Below are positions 49,962 to 58,535 of a stretch of DNA of 64,000 nucleotides, in pieces. Position 1 is the stretch's first letter, and each line of letters starts with the position of its first letter. Under the pieces are notes generated by a model that was not told the origin of the DNA, ran no database searches, and saw only the letters and a program-made list of their open reading frames with translations. Location: positions 2,108,001 through 2,172,000 of the forward strand of contig CP119316.1 in NCBI GenBank assembly GCA_029202985.1, given 5' to 3'. The DNA comes from Candidatus Andeanibacterium colombiense (GTDB taxonomy: Bacteria; Pseudomonadota; Alphaproteobacteria; Sphingomonadales; Sphingomonadaceae). Made by a program: the position numbers and the translations under genes.

Positions 49962-51416
49962 ATGCGCCTGTTCCGCAACAGGCTGGCGCTGCTGGGCGGG
50001 GCGGCGGCGCTGCTCTCGCCGACGCCGGTGCTTGCGGACACCCTCAAGGATGCACTGGTCAGCGCCTACAACACCAATCCGACCCTGCAGTCCGCGCGAG
50101 CCAACCAGCGCGCGACCGACGAGAGTGTCCCGATCAATCGGGCGAGCGGCTTGCCGTCGCTCTCGGCTAACGGGAGCTACACGGAACAGCTCAAAGATTC
50201 GGTTCCGGATCTCACCGATTCGACCGCCAACCGCTCGGTTGCGGCCGGCCTGTCGCTGAGTGTGCCGATCTATTCGGGCGGCTCGGTCAGGAATTCGGTC
50301 AAGGCGGCCGAGACCCGGGTGGGAGCCGGGCAGGCCGATCTGCGGGGAACCGAGAGCTCGGTCTTCAGCACGGTCGTCGCAGCCTATATGGACGTGATTC
50401 TCAACGAATCTTTGGTGAGCCTCGCGACCAACAACGTCAACGTGCTCGGCGTGAACCTGCAGTCGACCAGCGACCAGTTCCAGATCGGCAATCTCACGCG
50501 GACCGACGTCGCCCAATCCGAATCGCGTCTGGCTATCGCACAAAGCGACCTGCGCACCGCGCAGGCCAACCTCGCCAACGCGCGCGAACGCTACATCCAG
50601 CAGGTCGGGATCGTCCCGAGCGACCTTCAGGCCCCGCCGCCGCTGCCCGGCCTGCCCAAGAGCCCCGAGGATGCAGTCTCGACTGCGCTCGACGACAATC
50701 CGGATGTTCTCGCCGCGCACGAGCGTTCTAAAGCGGCCGATTACGATATCGATGTCGCCGGCGCCGGGCGCTTGCCCACCGTCGAGCTGTTCTCGAATGG
50801 CAATTACAACAATTCGCTCGGCACCACCCCGGGCCTCGCTTCGATCTATCCGAACAGCTACTCCAGCGCGTCCGCCGGCGTGCGTGCGACCATTCCGCTG
50901 TTCCAGGGCGGCCGCCCGGCCGCGCAGGAGCGCCAGGCACAGGCGCGTTCGGCCGCGGCGCTGGAAGACGAGATCGGGACAGAGCGAAGCGTAATCGCGC
51001 AGGTCCGCTCGGCCTGGTCGAGCCTCGAAGCCGCCAATTCGGTGATCCAATCGAGCCAGAAGGCGGTGTCGGCCACCGAACTGAGCCTCGAAGGCACCCG
51101 CGCGGAAAACACGGTCGGCAACCGCACGATCCTCGACATCCTCAACGCCCAGCAGGAATTGCTCAACGCGCAGGTCCAGCTGGTGACGGCACGGCGCAAC
51201 GCCTATGTCGCCGGCTTCACCCTGCTGGCGGCAATGGGCCATGCTGAAGCGCGCGACCTCGGGCTCGCCGACGAGACGCTGCTCTACGACCCCGACGTCA
51301 ATTACAAGCGCGTGCGCCACAAGATCTGGGACTGGGCGATGGACCCCGATCCGGTCGCGCAATCGACACGAACGGTTGACACGCCCACCCAAGGCAGCGA
51401 AATTCCGAAGCAATAG
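49962..51416 (+). CDS. tolC: TolC-family outer membrane efflux protein
   Basis: 484 residues with a signal peptide (cleavage after PVLA about residue 25). The repeat structure of the TolC family is visible: TLKDALVSAYNTNPTLQSARA near the start, and the second half begins SPEDAVSTALDDNPDVLAAHER. There are long helices with Gln/Ala/Asn and GNRTILDILNAQQELLNAQVQLVTARRN near the end. It should form the outer-membrane duct for type I secretion or RND efflux. No inner-membrane partner is adjacent. Followed by a PopZ-like gene. Confidence 0.92.
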   Translation: MRLFRNRLALLGGAAALLSPTPVLADTLKDALVSAYNTNPTLQSARANQRATDESVPINRASGLPSLSANGSYTEQLKDSVPDLTDSTANRSVAAGLSLSVPIYSGGSVRNSVKAAETRVGAGQADLRGTESSVFSTVVAAYMDVILNESLVSLATNNVNVLGVNLQSTSDQFQIGNLTRTDVAQSESRLAIAQSDLRTAQANLANARERYIQQVGIVPSDLQAPPPLPGLPKSPEDAVSTALDDNPDVLAAHERSKAADYDIDVAGAGRLPTVELFSNGNYNNSLGTTPGLASIYPNSYSSASAGVRATIPLFQGGRPAAQERQAQARSAAALEDEIGTERSVIAQVRSAWSSLEAANSVIQSSQKAVSATELSLEGTRAENTVGNRTILDILNAQQELLNAQVQLVTARRNAYVAGFTLLAAMGHAEARDLGLADETLLYDPDVNYKRVRHKIWDWAMDPDPVAQSTRTVDTPTQGSEIPKQ

Positions 51417-51447
51417 GGCCAGGTGGCCTTGCAGGGGCTTTGACGTC

Positions 51448-51876
51448 ATGCGGCACGAAAGCGAACCATCGGTCGAGGAAATCCTCGCGTCGATCAAGAA
51501 AGTGATCGCGCGCGACCAGCGCGAGAGCAACGATGGCGAGCGCCGCCAGCGGGAAACCGACGTTTTGGCGCGTGCGCGCAACGAACCGGACGTGCTTGAG
51601 CTTGGTGCCGAAGCGGAGTTGGTCGAAGCCGAGGAAGAGGCGCTGATTCCCGCAAGCACCCGCGCCTCGATGCGCGAATCACTCGCCGCGCTGGCGATGC
51701 TTGCCGAACCCGGCATGCCGCCGCAGATCGTCCGCTCGGGCGAAACCTCGCTCGAAGGGCTGGCGCGCGAGATGCTGCGACCGATGCTGGCCGACTGGCT
51801 GGACAAGAATCTCCCCGCGATGGTCGAGAGGATGGTCTCCGCCGAGATCGCGCGAATCGCGGGCAAGAAGGGCTGA
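51448..51876 (+). CDS. popZ: DUF2497 / PopZ-like polar organising protein
   Basis: 142 residues. The N-terminal helix EPSVEEILASIKKVIARDQ and the C-terminal LEGLAREMLRPMLADWLDKNLPAMVERMVSAEIARIA in parts are the two conserved ends of the DUF2497/PopZ family, joined by an acidic disordered linker (residues about 30-65, Glu/Ala-rich). In Caulobacter PopZ forms polar condensates that tether the origin-proximal ParB-parS complex. It follows tolC here by 31 bases; valS, its usual neighbour in some relatives, is absent. Shorter linker than Caulobacter PopZ. Confidence 0.8.
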   Translation: MRHESEPSVEEILASIKKVIARDQRESNDGERRQRETDVLARARNEPDVLELGAEAELVEAEEEALIPASTRASMRESLAALAMLAEPGMPPQIVRSGETSLEGLAREMLRPMLADWLDKNLPAMVERMVSAEIARIAGKKG

Positions 51877-51886
51877 CCGGCACCTA

Positions 51887-52255
51887 ATGGGATTGAGCGA
51901 GGTCGAGCGCGCGCAAAAGGCCTTCGACCTGATCGGCGGCGACGGGATCCGCCGGCACATCTTCATCTGCGCGCTGTCCGAAAAGGGCAAATGCTGCGAC
52001 CGGGCGACCGGCGAGGCCGCGTGGAATTTCCTCAAGCAGCGCCTGCGCGAACTCGGCCTCTCCGGCCCGAACGGAACCGTGCAGCGCACCAAGGCGGATT
52101 GCCTGCAGATCTGCGATGCCGGGCCGGTCGCGGTCGTCTGGCCCGATGGCGTCTGGTACCACTCCTGCACCAAGGACACGCTCGCGCGGATTGTGGACGA
52201 ACATCTCGTCGGGGGCACGCCGGTCGAGGAATTCCGCCTCCGCCCGACCCGCTAA
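51887..52255 (+). CDS. Thioredoxin-like (2Fe-2S) ferredoxin domain protein
   Basis: 122 residues from ATG 51887, ten bases after the PopZ-like gene. It has the thioredoxin-like ferredoxin pattern (COG3411): RRHIFICALSEKGKCC with two Cys, and TKADCLQICDAGPVAVVWPDGVWY with two more Cys, giving the four ligands of a [2Fe-2S] cluster. Electron-transfer role is likely but the partner is unknown. Its stop overlaps the stop of the converging membrane-protein gene. Confidence 0.85.
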   Translation: MGLSEVERAQKAFDLIGGDGIRRHIFICALSEKGKCCDRATGEAAWNFLKQRLRELGLSGPNGTVQRTKADCLQICDAGPVAVVWPDGVWYHSCTKDTLARIVDEHLVGGTPVEEFRLRPTR

Positions 52256-52545
52256 CGCCGGTCGCGCTCCTCGGGCCGCCTGGCGACCGAGGCGTCATGA
52301 CCGGTTCCGCTGGACAGGAACGCCAGCCCCATCAGCGCCGCGCCGACCATTATCGTCACCCCAATCCCGAGCGCCGCCGCGATGTAGAGATGGATCGAGA
52401 TGAAGCCGTTATCGGCATAGAGCGCCGCCCACGCGATCGAGATCGCCACCAGCGCCGCGAAGCCCATCCAGCGCAGGATTTTCCGGAAGCGTGACCAGGC
52501 ATGAGCGGCGATCCTCGGATCGTCGAGCGGGGAAGGGGCACTCAT
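52252..52545 (-). CDS. Hypothetical small membrane protein
   Basis: 97 residues from ATG 52545 (ATG 52557 also possible). It has two hydrophobic helices (WMGFAALVAISIAWAALYA and LYIAAALGIGVTIMVGAALMGLAFL) and a charged C-terminus SVARRPEERDRR. No family recognised with certainty; the pattern is like small inner-membrane proteins of sphingomonads. Its stop codon interlocks with that of the ferredoxin gene on the other strand. Confidence 0.62.
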   Translation of the reverse strand: MSAPSPLDDPRIAAHAWSRFRKILRWMGFAALVAISIAWAALYADNGFISIHLYIAAALGIGVTIMVGAALMGLAFLSSGTGHDASVARRPEERDRR

Positions 52546-52715
52546 GCGCCGCTCCATGCGCCGCTCCCGCGCTGCTGGCAACGGCTCGCGGGCCCTTGCG
52601 ATGGGGCAGATCACGGCGTTTTGAAGGAATCGCAGCCTTGTGACATACTCGCGCGATCGGTGCGTCCAAGGCGCCGGACGGGAGAAACCGACGTAACGAT
52701 AAGAGGGAGATGCCC

Positions 52716-53144
52716 ATGACGATCGGAACAATCATCGAAGGCAAGATCGGCAGCATCGTGAGCTGCGAGGCCGGCGCCACGGTGGAAGAAGCGGCACGGC
52801 TGCTCGCCCAACACCGAATCGGGGCGATGCCGGTGTTCGAGAACGGCCGGCTGGCGGGGATATTCTCCGAACGCGACCTGCTTTACTGCATCGCCCGCGA
52901 AGGTGCCGCGGTGCTGGCGCGGCGGGTCGGCGAAGTGATGACCGCCCCTGCGATCACGGTCGAACCCGATTCAGGCGTGCTCGATGCGCTCGCGCTGATG
53001 ACCCGCCGCCGCATTCGGCACCTGCCGGTCGCGCGCGGGGAAGAGGTCCACGGTTTCGTTTCGATCGGCGATCTGGTCAAGCATCGGCTCGAACGGGTCG
53101 AAGCCGAGGCCGAGCAAATGCGGCAATATATCCAGACGGCTTGA
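52716..53144 (+). CDS. CBS-domain pair protein
   Basis: 142 residues from ATG 52716, whose GAGGGAG lies nine bases upstream (ATG 52710 is too close to it). It consists of two CBS motifs: IVSCEAGATVEEAARLLAQHRIGAMPVF (first) with SERDLLYCIA, and ITVEPDSGVLDALALMTRRRIRHLPVA (second) with IGDLVKHRL. CBS pairs bind adenosine nucleotides and act as energy sensors, usually by pairing with another protein. Stands alone, no enzyme domain attached. Confidence 0.85.
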   Translation: MTIGTIIEGKIGSIVSCEAGATVEEAARLLAQHRIGAMPVFENGRLAGIFSERDLLYCIAREGAAVLARRVGEVMTAPAITVEPDSGVLDALALMTRRRIRHLPVARGEEVHGFVSIGDLVKHRLERVEAEAEQMRQYIQTA

Positions 53145-53175
53145 GCGAAGGCGCCCGCGCCCCTACATCGGGTGC

Positions 53176-53502
53176 ATGGAAATGCTTACCCTCACCCCCG
53201 CCGCTGCGCAGCGCGTGGCGTGGATCGCCCAGCGGCAGTCCAAGCCGGCCATGCTCCGTCTTTCGGTGGAGGGCGGCGGCTGTTCCGGTTTCCAGTACAA
53301 GTTCGACCTCGCCGACATCGCGGAGGACGACGATTCGGTCAGCGAAACCGAGGGGGTGAAACTGCTGGTCGATCCGGTCAGTCTGGGGCTGATCGCCGGA
53401 AGCACGGTCGATTTCGTCGAATCGCTTGGCGGCGCGGCGTTCAAGGTCGAGAATCCGCAGGCGGCTTCGGGCTGCGGCTGCGGCTCCAGCTTCGGTATCT
53501 GA
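53176..53502 (+). CDS. erpA: ErpA-type iron-sulfur cluster insertion protein
   Basis: 108 residues. HesB/IscA fold with the three cluster ligands in EGGGCSGFQYKFDLAD and ASGCGCGSSFGI. In alphaproteobacteria this single-copy A-type carrier outside the suf operon is the ErpA-like one, delivering clusters to respiratory and biosynthetic enzymes. It complements sufA at 25190. ATG 53176, or 53182, could be the start. Followed by xth with six bases between. Confidence 0.9.
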   Translation: MEMLTLTPAAAQRVAWIAQRQSKPAMLRLSVEGGGCSGFQYKFDLADIAEDDDSVSETEGVKLLVDPVSLGLIAGSTVDFVESLGGAAFKVENPQAASGCGCGSSFGI

Positions 53503-53508
53503 TTTCGC

Positions 53509-54282
53509 GTGAGGATCGCGAGCTTCAACATCAACGGCGTCCGGGCGCGCATGCCGCGCCTGCTCGAATGGCTCGAGGAACGCCGGCCGACGGTCGCCTG
53601 CCTGCAGGAGATCAAGTGCCAGGATGCCGACTTCCCGGCCGCCGAGTTCGAGAAGATCGGCTACCACGCAATCTGGCACGGCCAGAAGGGTTTCAACGGG
53701 GTCGCGATCCTTGCGGACGGCGCCGCACCGTTGGAGATCCAGCGCGGGCTGGGCGGCGATCCGGAGGATGAACAGTCGCGCTATATCGAAGCCGAGGTGA
53801 ACGGCGTGCGCGTGTGCAATCTCTACCTGCCCAACGGCAATCCGCAGCCAGGGCCCAAGTTCGACTACAAGCTCGCGTGGATGCGGCGCCTGCGCGCGCG
53901 AATGGCCGACTTGCGCGCGGCGGAAATCCCCGCGGTGGTGCTGGGCGACTTCAACGTGATCCCGGAAGACAAGGATACGTTCTCTGTCAGGGCGATGGCC
54001 AATGACGCGCTGACCCAGCCCGAAACCCGCGACGCCTATTTCCGGATTCTCAACGACGGCTGGACTGACGCGATCGACACGCTCAACCCGCGCGGCGGGG
54101 TATGGACCTATTGGGATTTCCAGGCCGGCGCGTGGCAGCGCGATCAGGGCTTCCGGATCGACCATCTGCTGCTGTCGCCGGAATGCGCGGACCGCATGGT
54201 CGCGGCGGGCGTCGACAAGGAATATCGCGGACGCGAGAAATCGAGCGACCACACGCCGGTGTGGGTCGAATTGCGCGATTGA
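53509..54282 (+). CDS. xth: Exodeoxyribonuclease III (AP endonuclease)
   Basis: 257 residues from a GTG start. The EEP-fold motifs are in order: FNINGVRAR with Asn, CLQEIKCQD with Glu, NLYLPNGNPQPGPKFDYKLAWM with catalytic Tyr/Asp region, LGDFNVIPED with Asp-Asn, WTYWDFQAG, GFRIDHLLLS, and SSDHTPVWVEL with the final Asp-His. It repairs abasic sites in DNA. Co-transcribed with erpA by position. Converges with the SleB-type gene. Confidence 0.95.
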   Translation: MRIASFNINGVRARMPRLLEWLEERRPTVACLQEIKCQDADFPAAEFEKIGYHAIWHGQKGFNGVAILADGAAPLEIQRGLGGDPEDEQSRYIEAEVNGVRVCNLYLPNGNPQPGPKFDYKLAWMRRLRARMADLRAAEIPAVVLGDFNVIPEDKDTFSVRAMANDALTQPETRDAYFRILNDGWTDAIDTLNPRGGVWTYWDFQAGAWQRDQGFRIDHLLLSPECADRMVAAGVDKEYRGREKSSDHTPVWVELRD

Positions 54283-54324
54283 AACCAGGCCGCGCCTGGC
54301 GTTAGCCGAGGCACGGGACCGGTC

Positions 54325-54963
54325 TTACTTGTAGAAGATGTGGCGATCCACCCGCGCGACCTGCGTCCGGTGCCAGGCCGGCTTGACGTAGGAAGCGTGA
54401 AAATAGAGCGCGTCCCTCGCCGGGCTGTCCCACAGGCCTTCATGCGCGATCCGCGCGGTCGCGACTGCATCGTGCCATGCGTCCGAGCCCTTGTTGATCG
54501 CGGGCATGCGACCGCGGCGGACGAAGGAGAATTGCGAGGGCTGGTACACCACGCCGCAATAGCTGCCGGGAAACTTGCCGGAGCCGGCGCGGTTGACGAT
54601 CACCCGCCCGACCGCAAGCTGGCCGGCGAGCGGTTCGCCGCGCGCTTCGAAATAGATCGCGCTGGCGAGGCAGCGCATGTCGCTGGACATTTCGCCCTCG
54701 GTCTGGATCGAATCGACCAGATCGGAGAGCGACGCACGATCATCGCTCGCGGCGGACTTTGGCGTCCCCGGCAGCGGCTGCGCCACTTCTTGCGAAACGA
54801 ACCGGACCGGGCTGTCTTCGGCGGTCCCTTCGAGCGGCTGGTTCACCGTCTCGGCAGTCTCGGTCTTGTCTTGGGCAAAGGCCCCGCTGGTGGCGGCGCC
54901 GGCAAGCGGTAAGACCATCATCACCGCGGCGATCGCCGCGGCTTGCTGGAATTTGCGACTCAT
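54325..54963 (-). CDS. Cell wall hydrolase (SleB / Hydrolase_2 family)
   Basis: 212 residues with a signal peptide (cleavage after GAFAQ near residue 31). The linker is acidic and Thr/Glu-rich (residues 32-90), then the Hydrolase_2 domain: RCLASAIYFEARGEPLAGQLAVGRVIVNRAGSGKFPGSYCGVVYQPSQFSFV in parts, DALYFHASYVKPAW at the end. The catalytic Glu is in FEARGE. Such enzymes cut peptidoglycan glycan strands and here are not sporulation proteins; an envelope remodelling role is likely. Confidence 0.88.
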   Translation of the reverse strand: MSRKFQQAAAIAAVMMVLPLAGAATSGAFAQDKTETAETVNQPLEGTAEDSPVRFVSQEVAQPLPGTPKSAASDDRASLSDLVDSIQTEGEMSSDMRCLASAIYFEARGEPLAGQLAVGRVIVNRAGSGKFPGSYCGVVYQPSQFSFVRRGRMPAINKGSDAWHDAVATARIAHEGLWDSPARDALYFHASYVKPAWHRTQVARVDRHIFYK

Positions 54964-55180
54964 AATTTCGATCGTTTAGGCGGTGAACGTGCCCCGACGC
55001 AGGCAAAGGGACCGCCGCCAAGCGATGGTCCGGTCACTGATCGGTCAATTCGAAAATGGCCTGCCGGCCGTTCCCCGTCTGCGTGCTAGTTCTGCCGGCC
55101 GATTTGCCGGTGTCGCCGCCTCCGCTTTAAGTTCGCGGGCATTTAGACGCCGCAGCTCGTCAGTCAACCAATTGCTAACT

Positions 55181-55504
55181 TTAATCGATGAACCGTTCCG
55201 CATCGGCGATGTCCAGTTCGACGATCCACAGATCGCCGTCCTGACGACTCCGACGATCGAGATATTCCTGAAATTCTTTAACATTTTCAGGGTTTTGGCG
55301 TTTTGTCAGAGTCCATTTGCGGGTTCCATCGATCTGCGGCATGCGTTCGTAAATTCTGTAGTTCGCACCATTCTCGCAACAAACCAGCAGGATTGTACCG
55401 GCATCGCGTTCACCTCTGGCGATGACAGTCGCGAAGCCGCCGGCGGCCTGAACCGCGCGAAGCAACCCGGAAACTTCGAGATGCGCGGGGAGACGATCGT
55501 CCAT
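55181..55504 (-). CDS. DUF1491 family protein
   Basis: 107 residues, matches DUF1491, a small alphaproteobacterial family: LPAHLEVSGLLRAVQAAGGFATVIARGERDAGTILLV in parts, ANYRIYERMPQIDGTRKW and DLWIVELDIADAERFI. No catalytic motif is evident and no signal peptide. It follows the PaaI-like thioesterase gene by seven bases on the same strand. Function unknown. Confidence 0.88.
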   Translation of the reverse strand: MDDRLPAHLEVSGLLRAVQAAGGFATVIARGERDAGTILLVCCENGANYRIYERMPQIDGTRKWTLTKRQNPENVKEFQEYLDRRSRQDGDLWIVELDIADAERFID

Positions 55505-55511
55505 CGCGCGC

Positions 55512-56015
55512 CTATCGGCCGGCTTCGGGCAGGATGTAGCCCGGCAGACCCGAGAGCGCGATGCGCGAGCGCATAAAGGTGCCGGTGCCGCGCCCTATCT
55601 CTTCGCCAGTCTCGTCGGTCAGATGCGCTTCAGCCACGAACACGCGGCGCTTTCCGCTGATCCAGCGCCCTTCGGCGACCACTTTTCCCGCCCGGACCGG
55701 CTTGGTGAAATGCAGGTTGAAGCCGGTAGTCAGCAGGAAACGGTCGGACACCAGGCTGTTCGCGGCATAGAACGCCGCGTCGTCCAACATCTTGAAATAG
55801 ACCGTGCCATGCGCGGCACCGGCCGCATGATAGACCCGTTCGTCGATCTGGAATTCGATTCGCGCACGGCCGCGCGCGCCAATCGAGAGCTGCGAAGCGA
55901 ACAGCCGGTTGATCGGGGCCGAGGCGTAAAGGCTTTCGAGCGCGCGGTAGTGCACCGCGGCGCCGTCATCCTCGCTTCGCGAACCGGTTTCAGGCAGCGT
56001 CGCGATCCGTGGCAT
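55512..56015 (-). CDS. PaaI-type hotdog thioesterase
   Basis: 167 residues, hotdog fold of the PaaI/YbaW-like group: VYHAAGAAHGTVYFKMLDDAAFYAANSL (active-site Asp region), LLTTGFNLHFTKPVRAGKVVAEGRWISGKRRVFVAEAHLTDETG in parts. It hydrolyses acyl-CoA or ACP thioesters. Its start lies 26 bases inside the 3' end of ptsN, an unusually long overlap, so the two are tightly linked. Confidence 0.82.
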   Translation of the reverse strand: MPRIATLPETGSRSEDDGAAVHYRALESLYASAPINRLFASQLSIGARGRARIEFQIDERVYHAAGAAHGTVYFKMLDDAAFYAANSLVSDRFLLTTGFNLHFTKPVRAGKVVAEGRWISGKRRVFVAEAHLTDETGEEIGRGTGTFMRSRIALSGLPGYILPEAGR

Positions 56016-56451
56016 TGGCGAGCAGCGCGTAGAGCGTCTCGGCGTCGCGCGCTTCCATCAGTGCCTCGTGGGTGCGTTCGTCGCGCACGACGCGCGAGAT
56101 TGCCGCGAGAGCGTGGAGATGGGTGACGCCGGCGTTTTCAGGCGACAGCAGGCCGAACACCAGATCGACCGGCATCGCATCGGCGGCGGCGAAATCGACC
56201 GGCTCCTTCAGCCGCAGCAAGGCGGCAACCGGCCGCTTGAGGCCGGGGACGCGCGCATGCGGGATCGCAACCCCGCGGCCGAAGCCGGTGCTGCCCAGCG
56301 CCTCGCGCTCCTCGAGCCGTTCGAGCACGTCGCTGGCATCGAGTTCGTACACCGCCGCGAACCGCTGGGCCAACTGGACCAGGATTTCATGTTTGGTCTC
56401 GGCGTGAATCGCGCCGACTGCCTCAGGAAGAAGGGAAAACAGTGACGTCAT
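55990..56451 (-). CDS. ptsN: PTS IIA-like nitrogen regulatory protein PtsN (EIIA-Ntr)
   Basis: 153 residues. The IIA domain has the active His in GRGVAIPHARVPG (about residue 66), with FGLLSPENAGVTHLHALAAISRVV and the N-terminal ETKHEILVQLAQR. Phosphorylated by NPr, EIIA-Ntr regulates potassium, nitrogen and stress responses. It follows the HPF gene in the common order hpf - ptsN. Overlaps the thioesterase start. Confidence 0.94.
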   Translation of the reverse strand: MTSLFSLLPEAVGAIHAETKHEILVQLAQRFAAVYELDASDVLERLEEREALGSTGFGRGVAIPHARVPGLKRPVAALLRLKEPVDFAAADAMPVDLVFGLLSPENAGVTHLHALAAISRVVRDERTHEALMEARDAETLYALLANATDRDAA

Positions 56452-56591
56452 CGCACTACAAAGATCTATCTCTTATCCTGTTGAACGCTTCGATGCACCG
56501 CGTCAGCGCGGGAAGCGGCGAAAGTTCCAATTCCAAAACCAGGAGTGAAGCGGCGCGGACGGCGCGGGTGCGGGCCTGTTCGCGCATCCCG

Positions 56592-57158
56592 TCAGGACGG
56601 TTCTACCCAGCCGATCGAGCCGTCATGGCGGCGATAGACCATATTATGCTGCTGAGTTCCAGCATTTTTGAACAGCAGCGCATTTGTGTGCCTGAGATCG
56701 AGCATCATCACCGCGTCCGAAACCGTCGCGACAGGGATGTCGACCTTGGTTTCGGCAATCACCAGCGGCGCGTCGCTTTCGACTTCGGCTTCCGCTTCCT
56801 CGGTCGCGGCGAAGATAGTGTAGGCGGCATCCTCCTCGCGGGCGGCATAGGCGGTCTGCTCATGCCGGTCGTTGAGCCGGCGCTTATAGCGGCGAAGCTG
56901 CTTGTCGATCTTTTCAGCGGCCTGATCGAGCGCGAGATGGGCGTCCTGCGCCTCGCCGTGCGACTTCACGATCAAGCCGTGCATCACATGCATCACGATA
57001 TCGCAGGCGAAGGCGTTCGCGGGGGCCTTGTTGAACGTCACCTGCGAGGAAAGCGCTCGATTGAAGTACTTGCCGATGACCTGGTTCAACCGATCCGACG
57101 CATGGTCCTGCAAGGCTGCGCCGGTATTGAGCTGGTGGCCGGAAACGCGGATATCCAT
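56592..57158 (-). CDS. hpf: Ribosome hibernation promoting factor, long form
   Basis: 188 residues with the N-terminal S30AE fold (1-100; MDIRVSGHQLNTGAALQDH, LALDQAAEKIDKQLRRYKRRLNDRH), an acidic Glu/Ala linker (105-130), and the C-terminal dimerisation domain (IPVATVSDAVMMLDLRHTNALLFKNAG). Long HPF pairs two 70S ribosomes into 100S particles in stationary phase. The gap of 140 bases to ptsN has no gene and may hold a terminator or promoter. Confidence 0.94.
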   Translation of the reverse strand: MDIRVSGHQLNTGAALQDHASDRLNQVIGKYFNRALSSQVTFNKAPANAFACDIVMHVMHGLIVKSHGEAQDAHLALDQAAEKIDKQLRRYKRRLNDRHEQTAYAAREEDAAYTIFAATEEAEAEVESDAPLVIAETKVDIPVATVSDAVMMLDLRHTNALLFKNAGTQQHNMVYRRHDGSIGWVEPS

Positions 57159-57209
57159 CGTGACATATACTCCTGCTGCGGCCCGCAGGGGGCGTTGAAG
57201 CGGCTTCGC

Positions 57210-57896
57210 TCAACTATCCCAAAGCGGGGCCTGGATCGTTGCCAGAAATACCGTGTGCCGCGCGAGTTCCTCGGGATTCGCGTCATGGGGGCGAGGCGCG
57301 CGATATTCGCGCTTCCTTGCCGGGCTGCGCCTCAATTCGATGACCACGTCGCCGGGGTCGCGCGCGGCGAGTTCGAGGCCGATCTGGCGGCCGCCTGTAA
57401 GCTCGACATAGACCTGCGCGAGCAATTCCGCGTCGAGCAACGCGCCGTGGAGCGTCCGGTGGCTGCGATCGATCCCGTAGCGGCCGCACAGCGCGTCGAG
57501 CGAAAGCTTCGCGCCGGGATGGCGCCGCCGCGCAATCTGCAGCGTATCGACCATCCGTGCATTATCCACGGCGTCGAACCCGCAGATCGCCAGTTCCGCA
57601 TTGAGGAAACCGAAGTCGAAGGTCGCATTATGCGCGACCAGCGGCGAATCGCCGATGAACTCGATCAATTCCGCGACGCGCTCGTGAAACCGGGGCTTAT
57701 CCGCGAGGAAGGCTTCGGAAAGTCCGTGAACCGCTTCGGCTTCAGCCGGCATATTGCGGTCGGGGTTGAAGTAGGCGTGGAAAGTGCGCCCGGTCGACAC
57801 CCGGTTGACCATCTCGATGCAGCCCACCTCCACCAGCCGATCCCCTTTTCTGGGATCGAGACCGGTGGTTTCGGTGTCGAAGACGATCTCTCTCAT
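57210..57896 (-). CDS. dnaQ: DNA polymerase III epsilon subunit (proofreading exonuclease)
   Basis: 228 residues from ATG 57896. The exonuclease motifs are I FDTETTGLDP (Asp, Glu), II LVAHNATFDFGFLNAEL with Asp, and III HGALLDAELLAQVYVEL with His and Asp. It removes misincorporated bases during replication. It is the distal gene of a run beginning at ppsR and transcribed toward decreasing coordinates. It lies 48 bases after coaE. Confidence 0.94.
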   Translation of the reverse strand: MREIVFDTETTGLDPRKGDRLVEVGCIEMVNRVSTGRTFHAYFNPDRNMPAEAEAVHGLSEAFLADKPRFHERVAELIEFIGDSPLVAHNATFDFGFLNAELAICGFDAVDNARMVDTLQIARRRHPGAKLSLDALCGRYGIDRSHRTLHGALLDAELLAQVYVELTGGRQIGLELAARDPGDVVIELRRSPARKREYRAPRPHDANPEELARHTVFLATIQAPLWDS

Positions 57897-57944
57897 CGGG
57901 TTCAATATCGACCCGACCAGGGGCGCTGGCAAGAGGTGACGGAG

Positions 57945-58535
57945 CTAATGTTGCAGTTTAGCGACCAGATCCGCCACTTCCTTGCGCGTCTCCGCCAGCG
58001 AAAGGCCGGTATCGATCACAAAATCCGCCCGCGCGCGCTTCTCGGCATCGGGCAATTGGCGCGCGAGGATCTCGGCAAAGCGTTCGGGAGTCATGTCGGG
58101 CCGTGCAAGGACTCGCCGGCGCTGGGTTTCCGCGTCGGCCGAAACCACCGCGATCGCCTCCAGCCCCGGTTCGCGGTGAGTCTCGAACAGCAGGGGGATA
58201 TCGAACACCACCAGCCTGGCGCCGATGTGCTCGATCAAAAATGCTTCCCGCTCGGCTGCGACCGCGGGATGGACGATCGCTTCGAGCCGCCGCATCGCCT
58301 CGTCATCGCCGAAGACCTGCGACCCCAATGCGGCACGATCGACACCGCTGGGGCCAGTGGTGCCGGGAAACTGCGCCTCGATCACGGGGAGCAACGCGCC
58401 GCCGGCGCCTTGCAGCCGGTGAACACAGGCGTCGGCATCGAACACCGGTACGCCCATTTCGGCGAACATCTCCGCAACGGTTGACTTGCCCATCCCGATC
58501 GAGCCGGTGAGGCCGAGGACGAATGGCCGGCTCAT
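57945..58535 (-). CDS. coaE: Dephospho-CoA kinase
   Basis: 196 residues. P-loop GLTGSIGMGKSTV at residues 9-21; FDADACVHRL; PLLFETHREPGLEAIAVVSA; RRVLARPDMTPERFAEILARQLPDAEKRARADFVIDT in parts. It phosphorylates the ribose of dephospho-CoA, the last step of CoA synthesis. Overlaps aroE by four bases. Confidence 0.95.
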   Translation of the reverse strand: MSRPFVLGLTGSIGMGKSTVAEMFAEMGVPVFDADACVHRLQGAGGALLPVIEAQFPGTTGPSGVDRAALGSQVFGDDEAMRRLEAIVHPAVAAEREAFLIEHIGARLVVFDIPLLFETHREPGLEAIAVVSADAETQRRRVLARPDMTPERFAEILARQLPDAEKRARADFVIDTGLSLAETRKEVADLVAKLQH

